Positions 26,624-35,304 are shown, numbered from the stretch's first letter. The stretch is 64,000 nt of DNA from Roseicella frigidaeris (GCF_003258945.1 NZ_QLIX01000006.1:124001-188000); one strand, 5' to 3'. A program made the numbers and translations. Notes: generated by a model from the letters alone, not told the origin.

Positions 26624-26699
26624 GCGCCGCGAAACGGCCCGGCGGCGCGCGATGCAACGAGAACCGTTCTAGGACCGTCAGCATTTTGCCCGGGGAAGG

Positions 26700-26724
26700 G
26701 GAAACGCCGGCGGCATCCCGCGTT
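26700..26724 (+). promoter_or_regulatory. Candidate EcfG-type general-stress promoter of the KGG gene
   Basis: GGAAA (26700-26704), 16 bases, then CGTT (26721-26724) resembles the alphaproteobacterial EcfG consensus GGAAC-N16/17-CGTT with one mismatch. It lies about 60 bases before the start of a stress-type KGG protein, a plausible EcfG target. Inference only. Confidence 0.3.
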
Positions 26725-26782
26725 TTCCGCCATGGACCGCCATGGCGGCGGCTCCGCACAAGCAAGACGAATGGAAACGGCC

Positions 26783-27010
26783 ATGGCCAATCAGCAGCAG
26801 TCGGGCGGCGGTGGTGGTCACAGGAATCCCGGCAATTTCGCCAACAACCGCGAAAAGGCCCGCGAGGCCGGGCGTGCCGGCGGCATGCACCAGGGCAAGG
26901 CGAACAATCCCGGCAATTTCGCCAACAACCGGCAGAAGGCCGCGGAGGCGGGCCGCAAGGGCGGCCAGCACAGCCATGGCAGCCAGGGATCGGGCAAGGC
27001 GCCGGCCTGA
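26783..27010 (+). CDS. KGG-repeat stress protein
   Basis: A 75-residue hydrophilic protein made of two copies of the stress-induced bacterial acidophilic (KGG) repeat: NPGNFANNREKAREAGRAGG and NPGNFANNRQKAAEAGRKGG, joined by MHQGKAN. The N-terminus (MANQQQSGGGGGHR) and C-terminus (QHSHGSQGSGKAP) are Gly/Gln/His-rich and unstructured. Family members include E. coli YciG and YmdF, part of the general stress response; biochemical function is unknown. Four residues upstream an ATG at 26771 could also start it. It is monocistronic and sits behind a tandem repeat and a candidate EcfG promoter. Confidence 0.9.
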   Translation: MANQQQSGGGGGHRNPGNFANNREKAREAGRAGGMHQGKANNPGNFANNRQKAAEAGRKGGQHSHGSQGSGKAPA

Positions 27011-27246
27011 CCGCCAGGCCGCCCGCGCCGCACCCTGACTGATCCGCTCGCCGGGCCCGGCCCAAGCCCGGCCCAGGCCCGGCACAGGGAGGGCGGCGGG
27101 GCGCGTCCGGCGCCCTGCCCGCCCCGCGGCGTGGCCGTGGCGCGGCAATCCACCGGACAGGTGCCCGTCATGGCTTCGCGCTGGCGTTGCCGCGGCGCTG
27201 GCCCCATATGGGCGGCACGGCCGCAGCGGCGCGGAGTGCGTGGCAC

Positions 27247-27519
27247 ATGAAGGTGAATGTCGAGATCGATTGCACCCCGGAGGAGGCCCGGCGCTTCCTC
27301 GGCCTGCCCGATCTGCGGCCCATGCAGGATGCGGTGATGGCCAAGGTCCAGCAGCAGATGCTGGACGCGGTGGATGCCCTCTCGCCCGAGACGCTGCTCA
27401 AGACCTGGATGCCCCTCGCGCCGCAGACGCCCGAGCAGATGCGCGAGGCCATGGCCTCGATGTTCCGCCTCTTCACCCCCGGCGCGGGCTCCTCCGGCGG
27501 CAGGCCCGGCAAGGGCTGA
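27247..27519 (+). CDS. DUF6489 family protein
   Basis: A 90-residue protein beginning MKVNVEIDCTPEEARRFLGLPDLRPMQ, the conserved start of the small alphaproteobacterial DUF6489 family; the middle helices (AVMAKVQQQMLDAVDAL, LLKTWMPLAPQTPEQMREAM, MFRLFTP) resemble phasin-like amphipathic helices. No enzyme motif and no signal peptide are present. Function is unknown. It begins about 240 bases after the KGG gene and ends 9 bases before the TonB-like gene, so the latter pair is probably co-transcribed. Proximity to the DUF3141 gene at 28780, which has PhaC-like features, makes a polyhydroxyalkanoate link conceivable. Confidence 0.7.
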   Translation: MKVNVEIDCTPEEARRFLGLPDLRPMQDAVMAKVQQQMLDAVDALSPETLLKTWMPLAPQTPEQMREAMASMFRLFTPGAGSSGGRPGKG

Positions 27520-27528
27520 CCCGGCGGC

Positions 27529-28590
27529 GTGCGCCTCACCGATCCGCCGCTGCTCCTTCGGCCGGGAGACGAGGGGCTCCGCCGCCCGCGACCGCCCGGA
27601 CTGGTTGCCGATCCCGCGGCCAGGCTGCGGCTGCGCCTGCCCCGGCGGGGCCGGGGATTGCGGCCGGGGCTGGCCGCCTCGCTGCTGCTGCATGCCGGCT
27701 TCGCCACCCTGGTGATCCTGGCGGCGCTGATGCGGCCGAAGCCGGCCGAGCCGCCCTCGCCCCTGACCTACGACCTGGTCTACCGGGAGGGCGAGGTCGG
27801 ACAGGAGGAGCCGCCGGCGCCGCAGGGCCAGCCCGTCCCGCCCGCCCCGCCGGCGCCGACCCAGCCGCCGACGCCGCCCAACCGGGCCGAGATCCCGCGC
27901 CCGGTCGCGCCGCCGCCGCCCACCGCCCCGCCGCAGCCGCAGGCCCCGCCCGCCCCGCCGCCGGCCAATGCCAGGCTCGCCGCGCCGAGCCCGGCGCCGG
28001 CCCCGGCGCCGCCCGCCCCCTCGCCGCTTGCCGAGGCCCTGCCGCTGCCGCCGCCCGCCCCGCCGGCGCCGCAGCCGCAGCCGCCGCAGCAGGAGGCGGC
28101 GGTGATCGCCCCGCCCCGCCCCGCCCGGCCGCAGACCGATCGCCTGCCCGGCCTCTGGCTGCCCGATGCGGCGCGGCTGATGCCCTCGCCGCGGCAGCAG
28201 GAGGCGACCCGGCGGCCGCTCGACCTCTCCCTCGGCTCGCTCGCCGCGATCGGCCGGGCCGACCGGACGGCGCCGCAGGTCAGCGTCCGCGGCGCCCAGG
28301 TCGGCTCCGACTGGATGCGCGCCTTCCAGCGCTGGGCGGAGGAGAACATCCGCTATCCGCAGAGCGCCGCCGTGGTGGGCGATCAGGGCGTCAACCGCAT
28401 CCAGGTGCTGGTCGCGGCCGATGGCCGGGTGAAGTCCTGGCGGCTGGTGCGGCGCTCCGGCTCGGTCTGGCTCGATGCCGGGCTGGAGGGGCCGTTCCGC
28501 AATGCCGTGCTGCCGGCCTTTCCCGGCCCGGTTGATCCGGAAGGCGCGGTGGTCGACCTGACGGTGAACTGGCATATCATCCGCCAATGA
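27529..28590 (+). CDS. TonB-like energy transducer with long Pro-rich spacer
   Basis: A 353-residue protein starting at a GTG (27529). One membrane anchor lies at about residues 49-66 (ASLLLHAGFATLVILAAL), followed by a very long Pro/Ala/Gln linker (about 90-200) suited to cross the periplasm, and a C-terminal TonB/TolA-like domain (WMRAFQRWAEENIRYPQSA, VLVAADGRVKSWRLVRRSGS, LDAGLEGPFRNAVLPAF). TonB moves energy from ExbBD to outer-membrane receptors; TolA does the same in cell-envelope integrity. No exbB/exbD or receptor gene is near, so the partner is unknown. It is probably translated together with the DUF6489 gene 9 bases upstream. Confidence 0.8.
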   Translation: MRLTDPPLLLRPGDEGLRRPRPPGLVADPAARLRLRLPRRGRGLRPGLAASLLLHAGFATLVILAALMRPKPAEPPSPLTYDLVYREGEVGQEEPPAPQGQPVPPAPPAPTQPPTPPNRAEIPRPVAPPPPTAPPQPQAPPAPPPANARLAAPSPAPAPAPPAPSPLAEALPLPPPAPPAPQPQPPQQEAAVIAPPRPARPQTDRLPGLWLPDAARLMPSPRQQEATRRPLDLSLGSLAAIGRADRTAPQVSVRGAQVGSDWMRAFQRWAEENIRYPQSAAVVGDQGVNRIQVLVAADGRVKSWRLVRRSGSVWLDAGLEGPFRNAVLPAFPGPVDPEGAVVDLTVNWHIIRQ

Positions 28591-28655
28591 CGCCCGGCCC
28601 CGTCCGCCCCGATGCCGCGGCGTCGCCGGGCCGCCGGACGAAGCCGGAGGCGGCT

Positions 28656-28748
28656 TGCTGCGTTGCGATACGACCACTGGCCGCGCCGCGTCGCCCCGCG
28701 GGAGGGTCGGCCGACCAAACGCCTGGACCGGCGCCATGCTGCATTGCA
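28656..28748. promoter_or_regulatory. Paired TGCTGC(A/G)TTGC(A/G) motifs, possible PhaR sites
   Basis: TGCTGCGTTGCG at 28656-28667 and TGCTGCATTGCA at 28737-28748 lie upstream of the DUF3141 gene, 81 bases apart. TGC-rich sites of this kind are bound by PhaR repressors of polyhydroxybutyrate granule genes in several alphaproteobacteria; assignment here is inference. Confidence 0.35.
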
Positions 28749-28779
28749 CAATAAGCCCAGGACAAGGAAACCCAGCCCG

Positions 28780-31074
28780 ATGACCGTGGTCACCCCCCTG
28801 CCGGCGCGCGAGCTGATGCTCCGGGGCGCCGAGACCATGTCGCGCGTGATGGACCAGGCCAGGGCCCTGGCCGATGTCACACGCCGGCAGGCCGAGGCGC
28901 TGCGGCCCGATTTCGTGGCGCCGCGGCTGCCGCCGGCGCCGAGCGACCCCTTCACCCTCGCCCGCGACGCCGCCGAATACGCGGTGGACGCGGCGCAGCG
29001 CGCCGTCCTGTTCTGGGACACCATGCGCCAGGCCGGCAACACCTTCACCGAGCACGAGCTCGCCGGCTGCCCGCCGGTGCTGTTCTTCGAGCACGAGATG
29101 GTGGTCGACGGGCGCACGCTCTCGCGCCCCAGCAACTACGCGCTGGTCCGGATCAAGGTGCCGGAGGGCTGCCCGCCCACCGATGCGAAGCTGCGGCCCT
29201 TCGTCATCATCGACCCGCGCGCCGGCCACGGCGCCGGCATCGGCGGCTTCAAGTCGGACAGCCAGGTCGGCGTCGCGCTGCGCCGCGGCCATCCGGTCTA
29301 TTTCGTCATCTTCTTCCGCGACCCCGAGCCGGGCCAGACCATCCTCGACATCACCCAGGCCGAGGGCATCTTCCTGCGCAAGGTGGCCGAGGCGCATCCG
29401 GAGGCGCCGAAGCCGGTGGTGATCGGCAACTGCCAGGGCGGCTGGGCGGTGATGATGCTCGGCGCCAGCCAGCCCGAGCTGACCGGGGCGCTGGTGCTGA
29501 ACGGCGCGCCGCTCTCCTACTGGGCCGGCGAGCGCGGGCGGAACCCGATGCGCTATCTCGGCGGCCTCGCCGGCGGCTCCTGGCCGGCGGCGCTGCTGGC
29601 CGATCTCGGCAACGGCAAGTTCGACGGCGCCAACCTGGTGCTGAATTTCGAAAGCCTGTCGCCGGGCAACACCTGGTTCAAGAAGTACTACAACCTCTTC
29701 GCCAACGCCGACACCGAGGCGCCGCGCTTCCTGGAATTCGAGCGCTGGTGGGGCGGCTACTTCCTGATGAACCGCGACGAGATCCGCTGGATCGTCGAGA
29801 ACCTGTTCATCGGCGACCGCTTCGCCCGCGGCGAGATCTCGGCCGGCGGCGGCGCCACCTTCAACATGCGGGCGGTGCGCTCGCCGGTCGTCGTCTTCGC
29901 CTCGGCCGGCGACAACATCACCCCGCCCGGCCAGGCGCTGCGCTGGATCGCCGATGTCTACCGCGACGAGCAGGAGATCAAGGCGCTCGGCCAGACCATC
30001 GTCTACCTGATGCATGACGAGATCGGGCATCTCGGCATCTTCGTCTCCGGCGCCGTGGCGCTGAAGGAGCACAGCGAGATCGCCGAGCTGCTGACCCTGA
30101 TCGACAGCGTCGCGCCCGGCCTCTACGAGATGCTCATCACCCGCGAGCCCGGCAGCAATGCATGGCAGGTGGAGCTGAAGGAGCGGACCATCGCCGATAT
30201 CCGCATCCGCAGCGGCGAGGCGAAGAACGAGGCCTTCCCCGCCGTCGCCCGGATCTCGGCGCTGAACCAGTCGCTCTACGACCTCTTCGTCGCCCCGGTG
30301 GTCCGCCAGGCCGCGACCGAGGAGAGCGCCGAGCTGCGCCGCCAGATGCATCCGCTGCGGCTGCGCCGCACCCTGGTCAGCGACCGCAACCCGGCCATGG
30401 CGCCGGTCGCGGCGCTGGCCGAGCAGGTGCGGCAGCACCGCGCGCCGGCGCGGCGCGACAACCCCTTCCTCGCCTGGGAGCGGCTCTGGGCCGACGGCAT
30501 CGAGCGCAGCATCGACACCTGGCGCGACTGGCGCGACGCCTGGACCGAGATCGCCTTCCACGGCGTCTACGGCATGCTGGCCGCGGTCGGCGTCGCCGGG
30601 GGCGAGACGCCGGAGGAGCCGCCCTCGGCGGCGGCGCTGGCCGATGCCCCGGAGGTGCGCCAGGCGCTCGGGCGGATCGCCACGGGCGGCTATGCCGAGG
30701 CGGTGGTGCGGATGATGATCCTGCTCGCCCAGGCGCGCGGCGGCGTGCGGCGCTCCCGCCTCGCCCGCTCCAACGCGGTGATGCAGAACGAGCCGCCCTT
30801 CAGCGAGATGACGGCGAGCGCCCGGCAGGCGCTGATCCGCGAGCAGACGGTCATCGCCAGCATGGCGCCGGCCGAGGCGTTGGCCGCGCTGCCGAAGCTG
30901 CTGCCGAAGCTGGCCGACCGGCGGCGGGCGATGGCGACGGTCGAGGATGTGGCGGGGCCGGAGGAGGAGCTGGGCGATGCGGCGCTCGCCATGCTGAACC
31001 AGCTTCGCAGCGCCCTCGGCCTGGCCGCCGGCCTCGTGCCGGTCGGCTACGAGCAGGCGGCGGTGCCCGATTAG
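28780..31074 (+). CDS. DUF3141 protein, PHA-synthase-like alpha/beta hydrolase
   Basis: A 764-residue DUF3141 protein. After amphipathic, phasin-like helices (about 8-45 and 60-90) comes an alpha/beta hydrolase domain with the Cys-type lipase box IGNCQGGWAV (Cys218) used by polyhydroxyalkanoate synthases (G-x-C-x-G-G), an acid candidate in ASAGDNITPPGQA, and a His candidate in MHDEIGHLGIF. A long C-terminal helical part (about 430-764) has no recognised motif. The Cys-Asp-His set supports a relation to PhaC, but polymerase activity is not established for this family. An AAGGAA lies upstream of the ATG. TGC-rich motifs in front suggest PhaR control. It is followed by a palindromic repeat. Confidence 0.85.
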   Translation: MTVVTPLPARELMLRGAETMSRVMDQARALADVTRRQAEALRPDFVAPRLPPAPSDPFTLARDAAEYAVDAAQRAVLFWDTMRQAGNTFTEHELAGCPPVLFFEHEMVVDGRTLSRPSNYALVRIKVPEGCPPTDAKLRPFVIIDPRAGHGAGIGGFKSDSQVGVALRRGHPVYFVIFFRDPEPGQTILDITQAEGIFLRKVAEAHPEAPKPVVIGNCQGGWAVMMLGASQPELTGALVLNGAPLSYWAGERGRNPMRYLGGLAGGSWPAALLADLGNGKFDGANLVLNFESLSPGNTWFKKYYNLFANADTEAPRFLEFERWWGGYFLMNRDEIRWIVENLFIGDRFARGEISAGGGATFNMRAVRSPVVVFASAGDNITPPGQALRWIADVYRDEQEIKALGQTIVYLMHDEIGHLGIFVSGAVALKEHSEIAELLTLIDSVAPGLYEMLITREPGSNAWQVELKERTIADIRIRSGEAKNEAFPAVARISALNQSLYDLFVAPVVRQAATEESAELRRQMHPLRLRRTLVSDRNPAMAPVAALAEQVRQHRAPARRDNPFLAWERLWADGIERSIDTWRDWRDAWTEIAFHGVYGMLAAVGVAGGETPEEPPSAAALADAPEVRQALGRIATGGYAEAVVRMMILLAQARGGVRRSRLARSNAVMQNEPPFSEMTASARQALIREQTVIASMAPAEALAALPKLLPKLADRRRAMATVEDVAGPEEELGDAALAMLNQLRSALGLAAGLVPVGYEQAAVPD

Positions 31075-31086
31075 GGCCGGTGAGGG

Positions 31087-31130
31087 CTAGGGCGCTTCCC
31101 CTGGACACCAGTTCATGGGAAGCGCCCTAG
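31087..31130. repeat. Inverted repeat CTAGGGCGCTTCCC / GGGAAGCGCCCTAG
   Basis: Perfect 14-bp arms at 31087-31100 and 31117-31130 around a 16-base loop. A diverged copy is found at 4381-4423. It starts 12 bases after the DUF3141 stop codon and could act as a terminator hairpin, though it lacks a long T tract (ATTATTGTTTT follows). Confidence 0.85.
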
Positions 31131-31140
31131 ATTATTGTTT

Positions 31141-31190
31141 TCAGAGCATCTTCACCCGATCAGGTGAGTCCACCTGATCGGGATCTGCTC
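31141..31190. repeat. 50-bp dispersed palindromic repeat, copy C
   Basis: TCAGAGCATC...GATCTGCTC with a perfect 12-bp stem CCCGATCAGGTG-AGTC-CACCTGATCGGG. Nearly identical to copies A and B at 4331-4380 and 4434-4483. Preceded by the same ATTATTGTTT stretch as copy B. Confidence 0.85.
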
Positions 31191-31278
31191 CAGCCCCTTC
31201 GCCCGTTTCCACCCGAACGGGCTCTGCCCTGTCCGACGCGGCTGCCCGAAGGCATGGGGCCGCAGGACCGCGCCTGGA

Positions 31279-32274
31279 TCAGTCCAGCGTCGCCCCGGAG
31301 ATCTCCACCAACCTCTGCCAGACCTTCTCCTGCTCGCGCGTATAGGCGCCGTAGGCCGCCGGGGACTCGTCGGCGACCGGAGCGAAGCCGATCGGCTCCA
31401 TGCGCTGCCGGAATGCGTCGGATCGCACGACCTGCGTGACGGCGCGATGCAGGATGGCGATGCGGTCCTCGGGCGTGCCGGCCGGCAGGTTGATGCCGTA
31501 CCAGCTCTGCATGTCGATACCGGCGTTGGGCAACAGCTCCTTCATCCCGGGCACCTCGCGCAGCTCCGGCACGTAGGTGACCCGCTCGGCGCTGCCGACC
31601 GCCAGCGGGCGGAACTTGCCTTCCCGCACATTCGGCATGGCGGCCGGGATCACATCGAACATCATGTCGATGTTGCCCGCATACAGGTCCTGGAAGGCCG
31701 GCCCGCCGCCGCGATAGGGCACATGGGTGATGTCCACCCCCGCCGCCCGCTTCAGCGATTCGATGGCGAGATGGCTGATCGTGCCGGCTCCGGAGGAGCC
31801 CATGGTGAGCTTGCCCGGATCGCGCTTCGCCGCGGCCATCAACTCGCCGAAGGTCTTCCAGGGGCGGTCGGCGTTCACGATCAGCAGCACGGTCCCGGTG
31901 GTCACCCGGGTCACCGGCGCCAGATCGCGGATCGGATCGAGCGGCATGGAGCGGCGATACAGGAACTTGTTCGCGCAGAGGATGGAGACCGAGCCGAGCA
32001 GCAGGGTGTAGCCGTCCTTCTCGCCCTTGGCGACGACATCGGCGCCAAGGTTTCCGCCGGCGCCGCCGCGATTCTCCACGAGCACGTTCTGCCCGAGAAG
32101 AGGCTGGAGGTGTTCGGCCAGGAACCGCCCCGTCAGATCGACCGCCCCGCCGGGCGCGTAGGGCACCACGATGCGCACCGGCCGGGTTGGAAAATCGGGC
32201 GTCTGGCCCCACGCCACCGGGACGACAGGAGCGGATAGGGCAGCGGCCCCCAGCAAGGCGCGTCGGCTGATCAT
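31279..32274 (-). CDS. Bug/TctC-family periplasmic solute-binding protein 3
   Basis: A 331-residue Bug protein with a twin-arginine-type leader (MISRRALLGAAALSAPVVPVAWG) and the domain signature FPTRPVRIVVPYAPGGAVDLTGRFLAEHL, then VENRGGAGGNLGADVVA and GSSGAGTISHLAIESL. It differs from its neighbours in being less uniformly GC-rich and in having many more Ile, Asn and Lys codons, which together with flanking repeats (31087-31190 and 32283-32370) suggests later arrival. It is a single gene, with no transport partners or enzymes directly attached. The ligand is unknown; a carboxylate is typical. Confidence 0.9.
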   Translation of the reverse strand: MISRRALLGAAALSAPVVPVAWGQTPDFPTRPVRIVVPYAPGGAVDLTGRFLAEHLQPLLGQNVLVENRGGAGGNLGADVVAKGEKDGYTLLLGSVSILCANKFLYRRSMPLDPIRDLAPVTRVTTGTVLLIVNADRPWKTFGELMAAAKRDPGKLTMGSSGAGTISHLAIESLKRAAGVDITHVPYRGGGPAFQDLYAGNIDMMFDVIPAAMPNVREGKFRPLAVGSAERVTYVPELREVPGMKELLPNAGIDMQSWYGINLPAGTPEDRIAILHRAVTQVVRSDAFRQRMEPIGFAPVADESPAAYGAYTREQEKVWQRLVEISGATLD

Positions 32275-32282
32275 GCTCGGAT

Positions 32283-32370
32283 CTCTAGAGCGGATCCCCT
32301 TCGGGTGGAACCACGCGAACGGGTGACGATGCCCTGAACACAAGAGGCTGGAGCCCGTGCCGTGAACGCG
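32283..32370 (-). repeat. Dispersed repeat, inverted diverged copy D
   Basis: Read on this strand's complement it aligns with 4290-4380: GAGCGGATCC, a degenerate palindrome (TTCGGGTGGAACCACGCGAAC), GGGTGACGATGCCCTGAACACAAGAGGCTGGAGC and GCCGTGAACGCGGGTG. It sits directly before the start codon of the Bug gene at 32274, while copy C lies beyond its stop codon. Confidence 0.65.
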
Positions 32371-32547
32371 GGTGGACGGCAAAGGCTCCAGGAAGGGTGC
32401 CGCCGAAGACAGCCCCTCGGCCGGGCCTCGCGCCGGCAAGGCCCGCATCGCCCGGACGGATGCCACCATGTCGCCCTCGGGCTCGCCAGGCGCCAAGGCG
32501 AGCGGGACCGGCCGCGGCGACACCGCGGACGGGCAACCGGGGCGGGG

Positions 32548-33357
32548 TCAGCGGCCCTGGAAGCTGGGCTTGCGCTTCTCGTTGAAGGCGCGGATGCCCT
32601 CGATCCGGTCCTCGGTGCCGATGAGCTGGTAATAGGCCTCGATCTCGAACAGCATGCCCGAGGCGCGGTCCATCTGCAGGCCCTGGGTGATCGACTTCTT
32701 CGCCTGCCGCACCGAGAGCGGCGCATTGGCCGCGATCGCCCGCGCCGTCTCCCGCACCGCGCCCAGCACCTCGCCGGGCGGGCAGAGCCGGTTCACCATG
32801 CCCCAGCCGAGCGCGTCCTGGGCGCTGAAGGGCCGGCCGGTCAGGATCACCTCCTTCGCCCGCCGCTCGCCGATGGTGCGCGGCAGGTTCTGGGTGCCGC
32901 CGGCGCCCGGCATGATGCCGAGCGTCACCTCGGTCAGCGCGAAGCGCGCCGTCTCGCTGGCATAGGCGAAGTCGCAGCAGAGGGCGAGCTCCAGCCCGCC
33001 GGCGAAGGCGGCGCCGTTGATGGCGCCGAGCAGCGGCGGCGGGCAGGCCAGCACGGCGCGGGCCATGCGCTCGAACAGGTAGTGCTGCTCGGCGAATTGC
33101 GCATCGGTCATGCCGTTGCGCTCCTTCAGGTCGGCCCCGGCGCAGAAGGCGCGCTCGCCCGCCCCGGTCAGCACCACGCAGCGATAGGCGCCGGGCGCCG
33201 CCTCCAGCGCCTGGAACACCTCGACCAGCTCGCGCCCCATCTGGGTGGTGAAGGCATTGGCGCGCTCCGGCCGGTTGAGCGTGACCTGCAGGATATGCGG
33301 GTCGGGCTCCTCCACCAGGAGGGTCTCGAAGGCGCGGTCGAGCGCGGCGGGCGGCAT
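32548..33357 (-). CDS. Enoyl-CoA hydratase/isomerase (crotonase family)
   Basis: A 269-residue crotonase-fold enzyme that hydrates enoyl-CoA esters or performs a related reaction. It has the CoA-binding oxyanion segments RAFCAGADLKE and NGAAFAGGLELAL, and both catalytic glutamates of hydratases, at Glu123 (GGLELA) and Glu143 (ALTEVTLGI), 20 residues apart as in rat crotonase; PGAGGTQNLPRTIG follows. The start at 33357 was chosen because residues upstream are not conserved. It is divergent from the D-aminoacylase-type gene at 33513 over 155 bases. It could serve fatty-acid, branched-chain or aromatic degradation. Confidence 0.9.
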   Translation of the reverse strand: MPPAALDRAFETLLVEEPDPHILQVTLNRPERANAFTTQMGRELVEVFQALEAAPGAYRCVVLTGAGERAFCAGADLKERNGMTDAQFAEQHYLFERMARAVLACPPPLLGAINGAAFAGGLELALCCDFAYASETARFALTEVTLGIMPGAGGTQNLPRTIGERRAKEVILTGRPFSAQDALGWGMVNRLCPPGEVLGAVRETARAIAANAPLSVRQAKKSITQGLQMDRASGMLFEIEAYYQLIGTEDRIEGIRAFNEKRKPSFQGR

Positions 33358-33512
33358 GGCGGTCTCCCCCAAGGGATCAGGGCGGCGGATCAAGGCGGCG
33401 ACGCCAGGCGGCAGCGCCCGTCCGGCCCCCCTCTATCCCGGCATCGACAGGCTTGGAACCCCGGCCGAAACCCCCTAGCCTGCTACCCAAAGACAAGGAA
33501 GGAAGCGGACGC

Positions 33513-35210
33513 ATGGTCGATCTCGTCATCCGTGGCGGCACGGTGATCGACGGCAGCGGCGCCCCCGGGCGCGTGGCGGATGTGGCGATCGAGGGCGGCC
33601 GCATCGCCGCCATCGGCGCGGGCCTGCCCCGCGGGCGCGAGGAGATCGACGCCTCCGGCAAGCTCGTCACCCCCGGCTTCGTGGATATCCACACGCATTA
33701 CGACGGCCAGGCGGTCTGGGACAGCCACCTCGCCCCCTCGGCCATCCATGGCGTGACCACGGCGGTGATGGGCAATTGCGGCGTCGGCTTCGCCCCCGTC
33801 CGCCCCGGCACCGAGGACAAGCTGATCGAACTGATGGAGGGGGTGGAGGACATCCCCGCCCCGGTCCTCTCCCAGGGCCTCGACTTCCGCTGGGAGAGCT
33901 TCGCCGAATACATGGCCGCGCTCGACCAGAAGCCGCGCGACATCGATATCTGCGCCCTCGTGCCGCATGCCGCCGTCCGCGTCTATGTCATGGGCGAGCG
34001 GGCGCTGGCGCTCGAGAGCGCCAACCAGGGCGACATCGCCGAGATGCGCCGCATCGTCGCCGAGGCGGTGGAGGCCGGCGCCTTCGGCTTCTCCACCAGC
34101 CGCACCATCAGCCACAAGACGCTGAAGGGCGACTTCACCCCGACGCTGCGGGCGCAGGAGGAGGAGCTCGCCGGCATCGCCGAGGGGCTGCGCGCCGTCG
34201 GCAAGGGCTTCATGGAGTTCGTCTCCGACTTCAACCAGCCCGACCCGGCGACCGAGTTCGGCCTGATCCGCCGCGTGGTGGAGCGCAGTGGCCGGCCGGC
34301 GGTCTTCTCGCTCACCGCGCGGCACGACCGCACCGAGGCCTGGAAGGAGCTGCTCGCCCTCTCCAACCAGGCGGCGCGCGAGGGCGTGCCGATCCGCCCG
34401 GTCTTCCCGCCGCGGCCGATCGGCATCCTGATGGGGCTGCTCGGCAGCCAGAACCCCTTCAGCGGCACGCCGAGCTACAAGGCGATCGCGCATCTGCCGC
34501 TCGCCGAGCGGGTGGCGGCGCTGCGCGAGCCGGAGACCCGCGCCCGCATCCTCGCCGAGGACCGCTTCGCCGGCAGCAATTTCCCGCTGCTCGCCCGCCT
34601 CTCCTTCGAGCGCATGTTCCCCTTCGGCGACCCGCCCAACTACACGCCGCCGAAGGAGAGCAGCATCGCCGCCCAGGCGGCGCGCGAGGGGCGGCGGCCG
34701 GAGGAGGTCGCCTACGACATGCTGCTGGCCGATGACGGCAACAGCTTCATCTTCTGCGCGCTGACCAACTATGCCGACTACACGCTGGATGCGAGCGCCG
34801 AGCTGCTGCGGCACCCGAACACCATCATCGGCCTCTCGGACGGCGGCGCGCATGTCGGCTTCATCTCCGACGGCAGCTTCCCGAGCTTCGTCCTGGCCTA
34901 TTGGGGCAAGCAGCGCGGCCTGCCGGTGGAGGAGCTGATCCGCCGCCAGACCAGCGACACGGCGCGCGCCGCCGGCCTGCCGGATCGCGGGCTGCTGAAG
35001 CCCGGCCTGCGCGCCGACATCAACGTCATCGACTGGGAGGCGCTGGCGCTGGAGCGGCCGGGGATGCTGTTCGACCTGCCCGGCGGCGGCCGGCGGCTGA
35101 TGCAGAAGGCCCGCGGCTACGACGCGACCATCGTCGCCGGCGCCGTCACCTATCGCGGCGGCGAGGCGACCGGCGCCCTGCCCGGCCGCCTGGTCCGCAG
35201 CATGGCCTGA
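33513..35210 (+). CDS. N-acyl-D-amino-acid deacylase family amidohydrolase
   Basis: A 565-residue zinc amidohydrolase of the D-aminoacylase type, which removes acyl groups from N-acyl-D-amino acids or acts on related cyclic amides. The N-terminal [20 protein letters not shown] strand domain and the metal site [10 protein letters not shown] (His60, His62) are diagnostic; [26 protein letters not shown] and the end of the beta-sandwich ([19 protein letters not shown]) follow the family order. AAGGAAGGAAG precedes the ATG at 33513. It is a single gene ending in a strong hairpin. D-aminoacylase-like and HyuA/HyuB genes in one region are consistent with use of amide or hydantoin-like compounds, by inference. 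Confidence 0.9.
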   Translation: MVDLVIRGGTVIDGSGAPGRVADVAIEGGRIAAIGAGLPRGREEIDASGKLVTPGFVDIHTHYDGQAVWDSHLAPSAIHGVTTAVMGNCGVGFAPVRPGTEDKLIELMEGVEDIPAPVLSQGLDFRWESFAEYMAALDQKPRDIDICALVPHAAVRVYVMGERALALESANQGDIAEMRRIVAEAVEAGAFGFSTSRTISHKTLKGDFTPTLRAQEEELAGIAEGLRAVGKGFMEFVSDFNQPDPATEFGLIRRVVERSGRPAVFSLTARHDRTEAWKELLALSNQAAREGVPIRPVFPPRPIGILMGLLGSQNPFSGTPSYKAIAHLPLAERVAALREPETRARILAEDRFAGSNFPLLARLSFERMFPFGDPPNYTPPKESSIAAQAAREGRRPEEVAYDMLLADDGNSFIFCALTNYADYTLDASAELLRHPNTIIGLSDGGAHVGFISDGSFPSFVLAYWGKQRGLPVEELIRRQTSDTARAAGLPDRGLLKPGLRADINVIDWEALALERPGMLFDLPGGGRRLMQKARGYDATIVAGAVTYRGGEATGALPGRLVRSMA

Positions 35211-35217
35211 GCGCCGC

Positions 35218-35248
35218 GGCGCCCCGGCCCGGACGCGGCCGGGGCGCC
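35218..35248. terminator. Hairpin after the D-aminoacylase-type gene
   Basis: Perfect 12-bp arms GGCGCCCCGGCC (35218-35229) and GGCCGGGGCGCC (35237-35248) around a 7-base loop, 7 bases after the stop codon. No T tract follows, so it may be a weak or bidirectional terminator between convergent genes. Confidence 0.55.
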
Positions 35249-35252
35249 CGGT

Positions 35253-35304
35253 TCAGGCCCCGCCTCTCAGGCCCCCGCTTCTCAGGCCGCCGCCTTTCAG
35301 GCCA
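35253..35304. repeat. Tandem repeat of about 15 bp at the 3' end of the cupin gene
   Basis: Four near copies of TCAGGCCCCCGCCTC-like units in a row. The last unit includes the TCA that is the cupin gene's stop codon on the other strand and part of its final codons. Confidence 0.6.

Noticed and set aside
26818-30561. Frame of about 1250 codons on the minus strand
   Set aside because: It crosses the KGG, DUF6489, TonB-like and DUF3141 genes on the opposite strand and has no recognisable domain.
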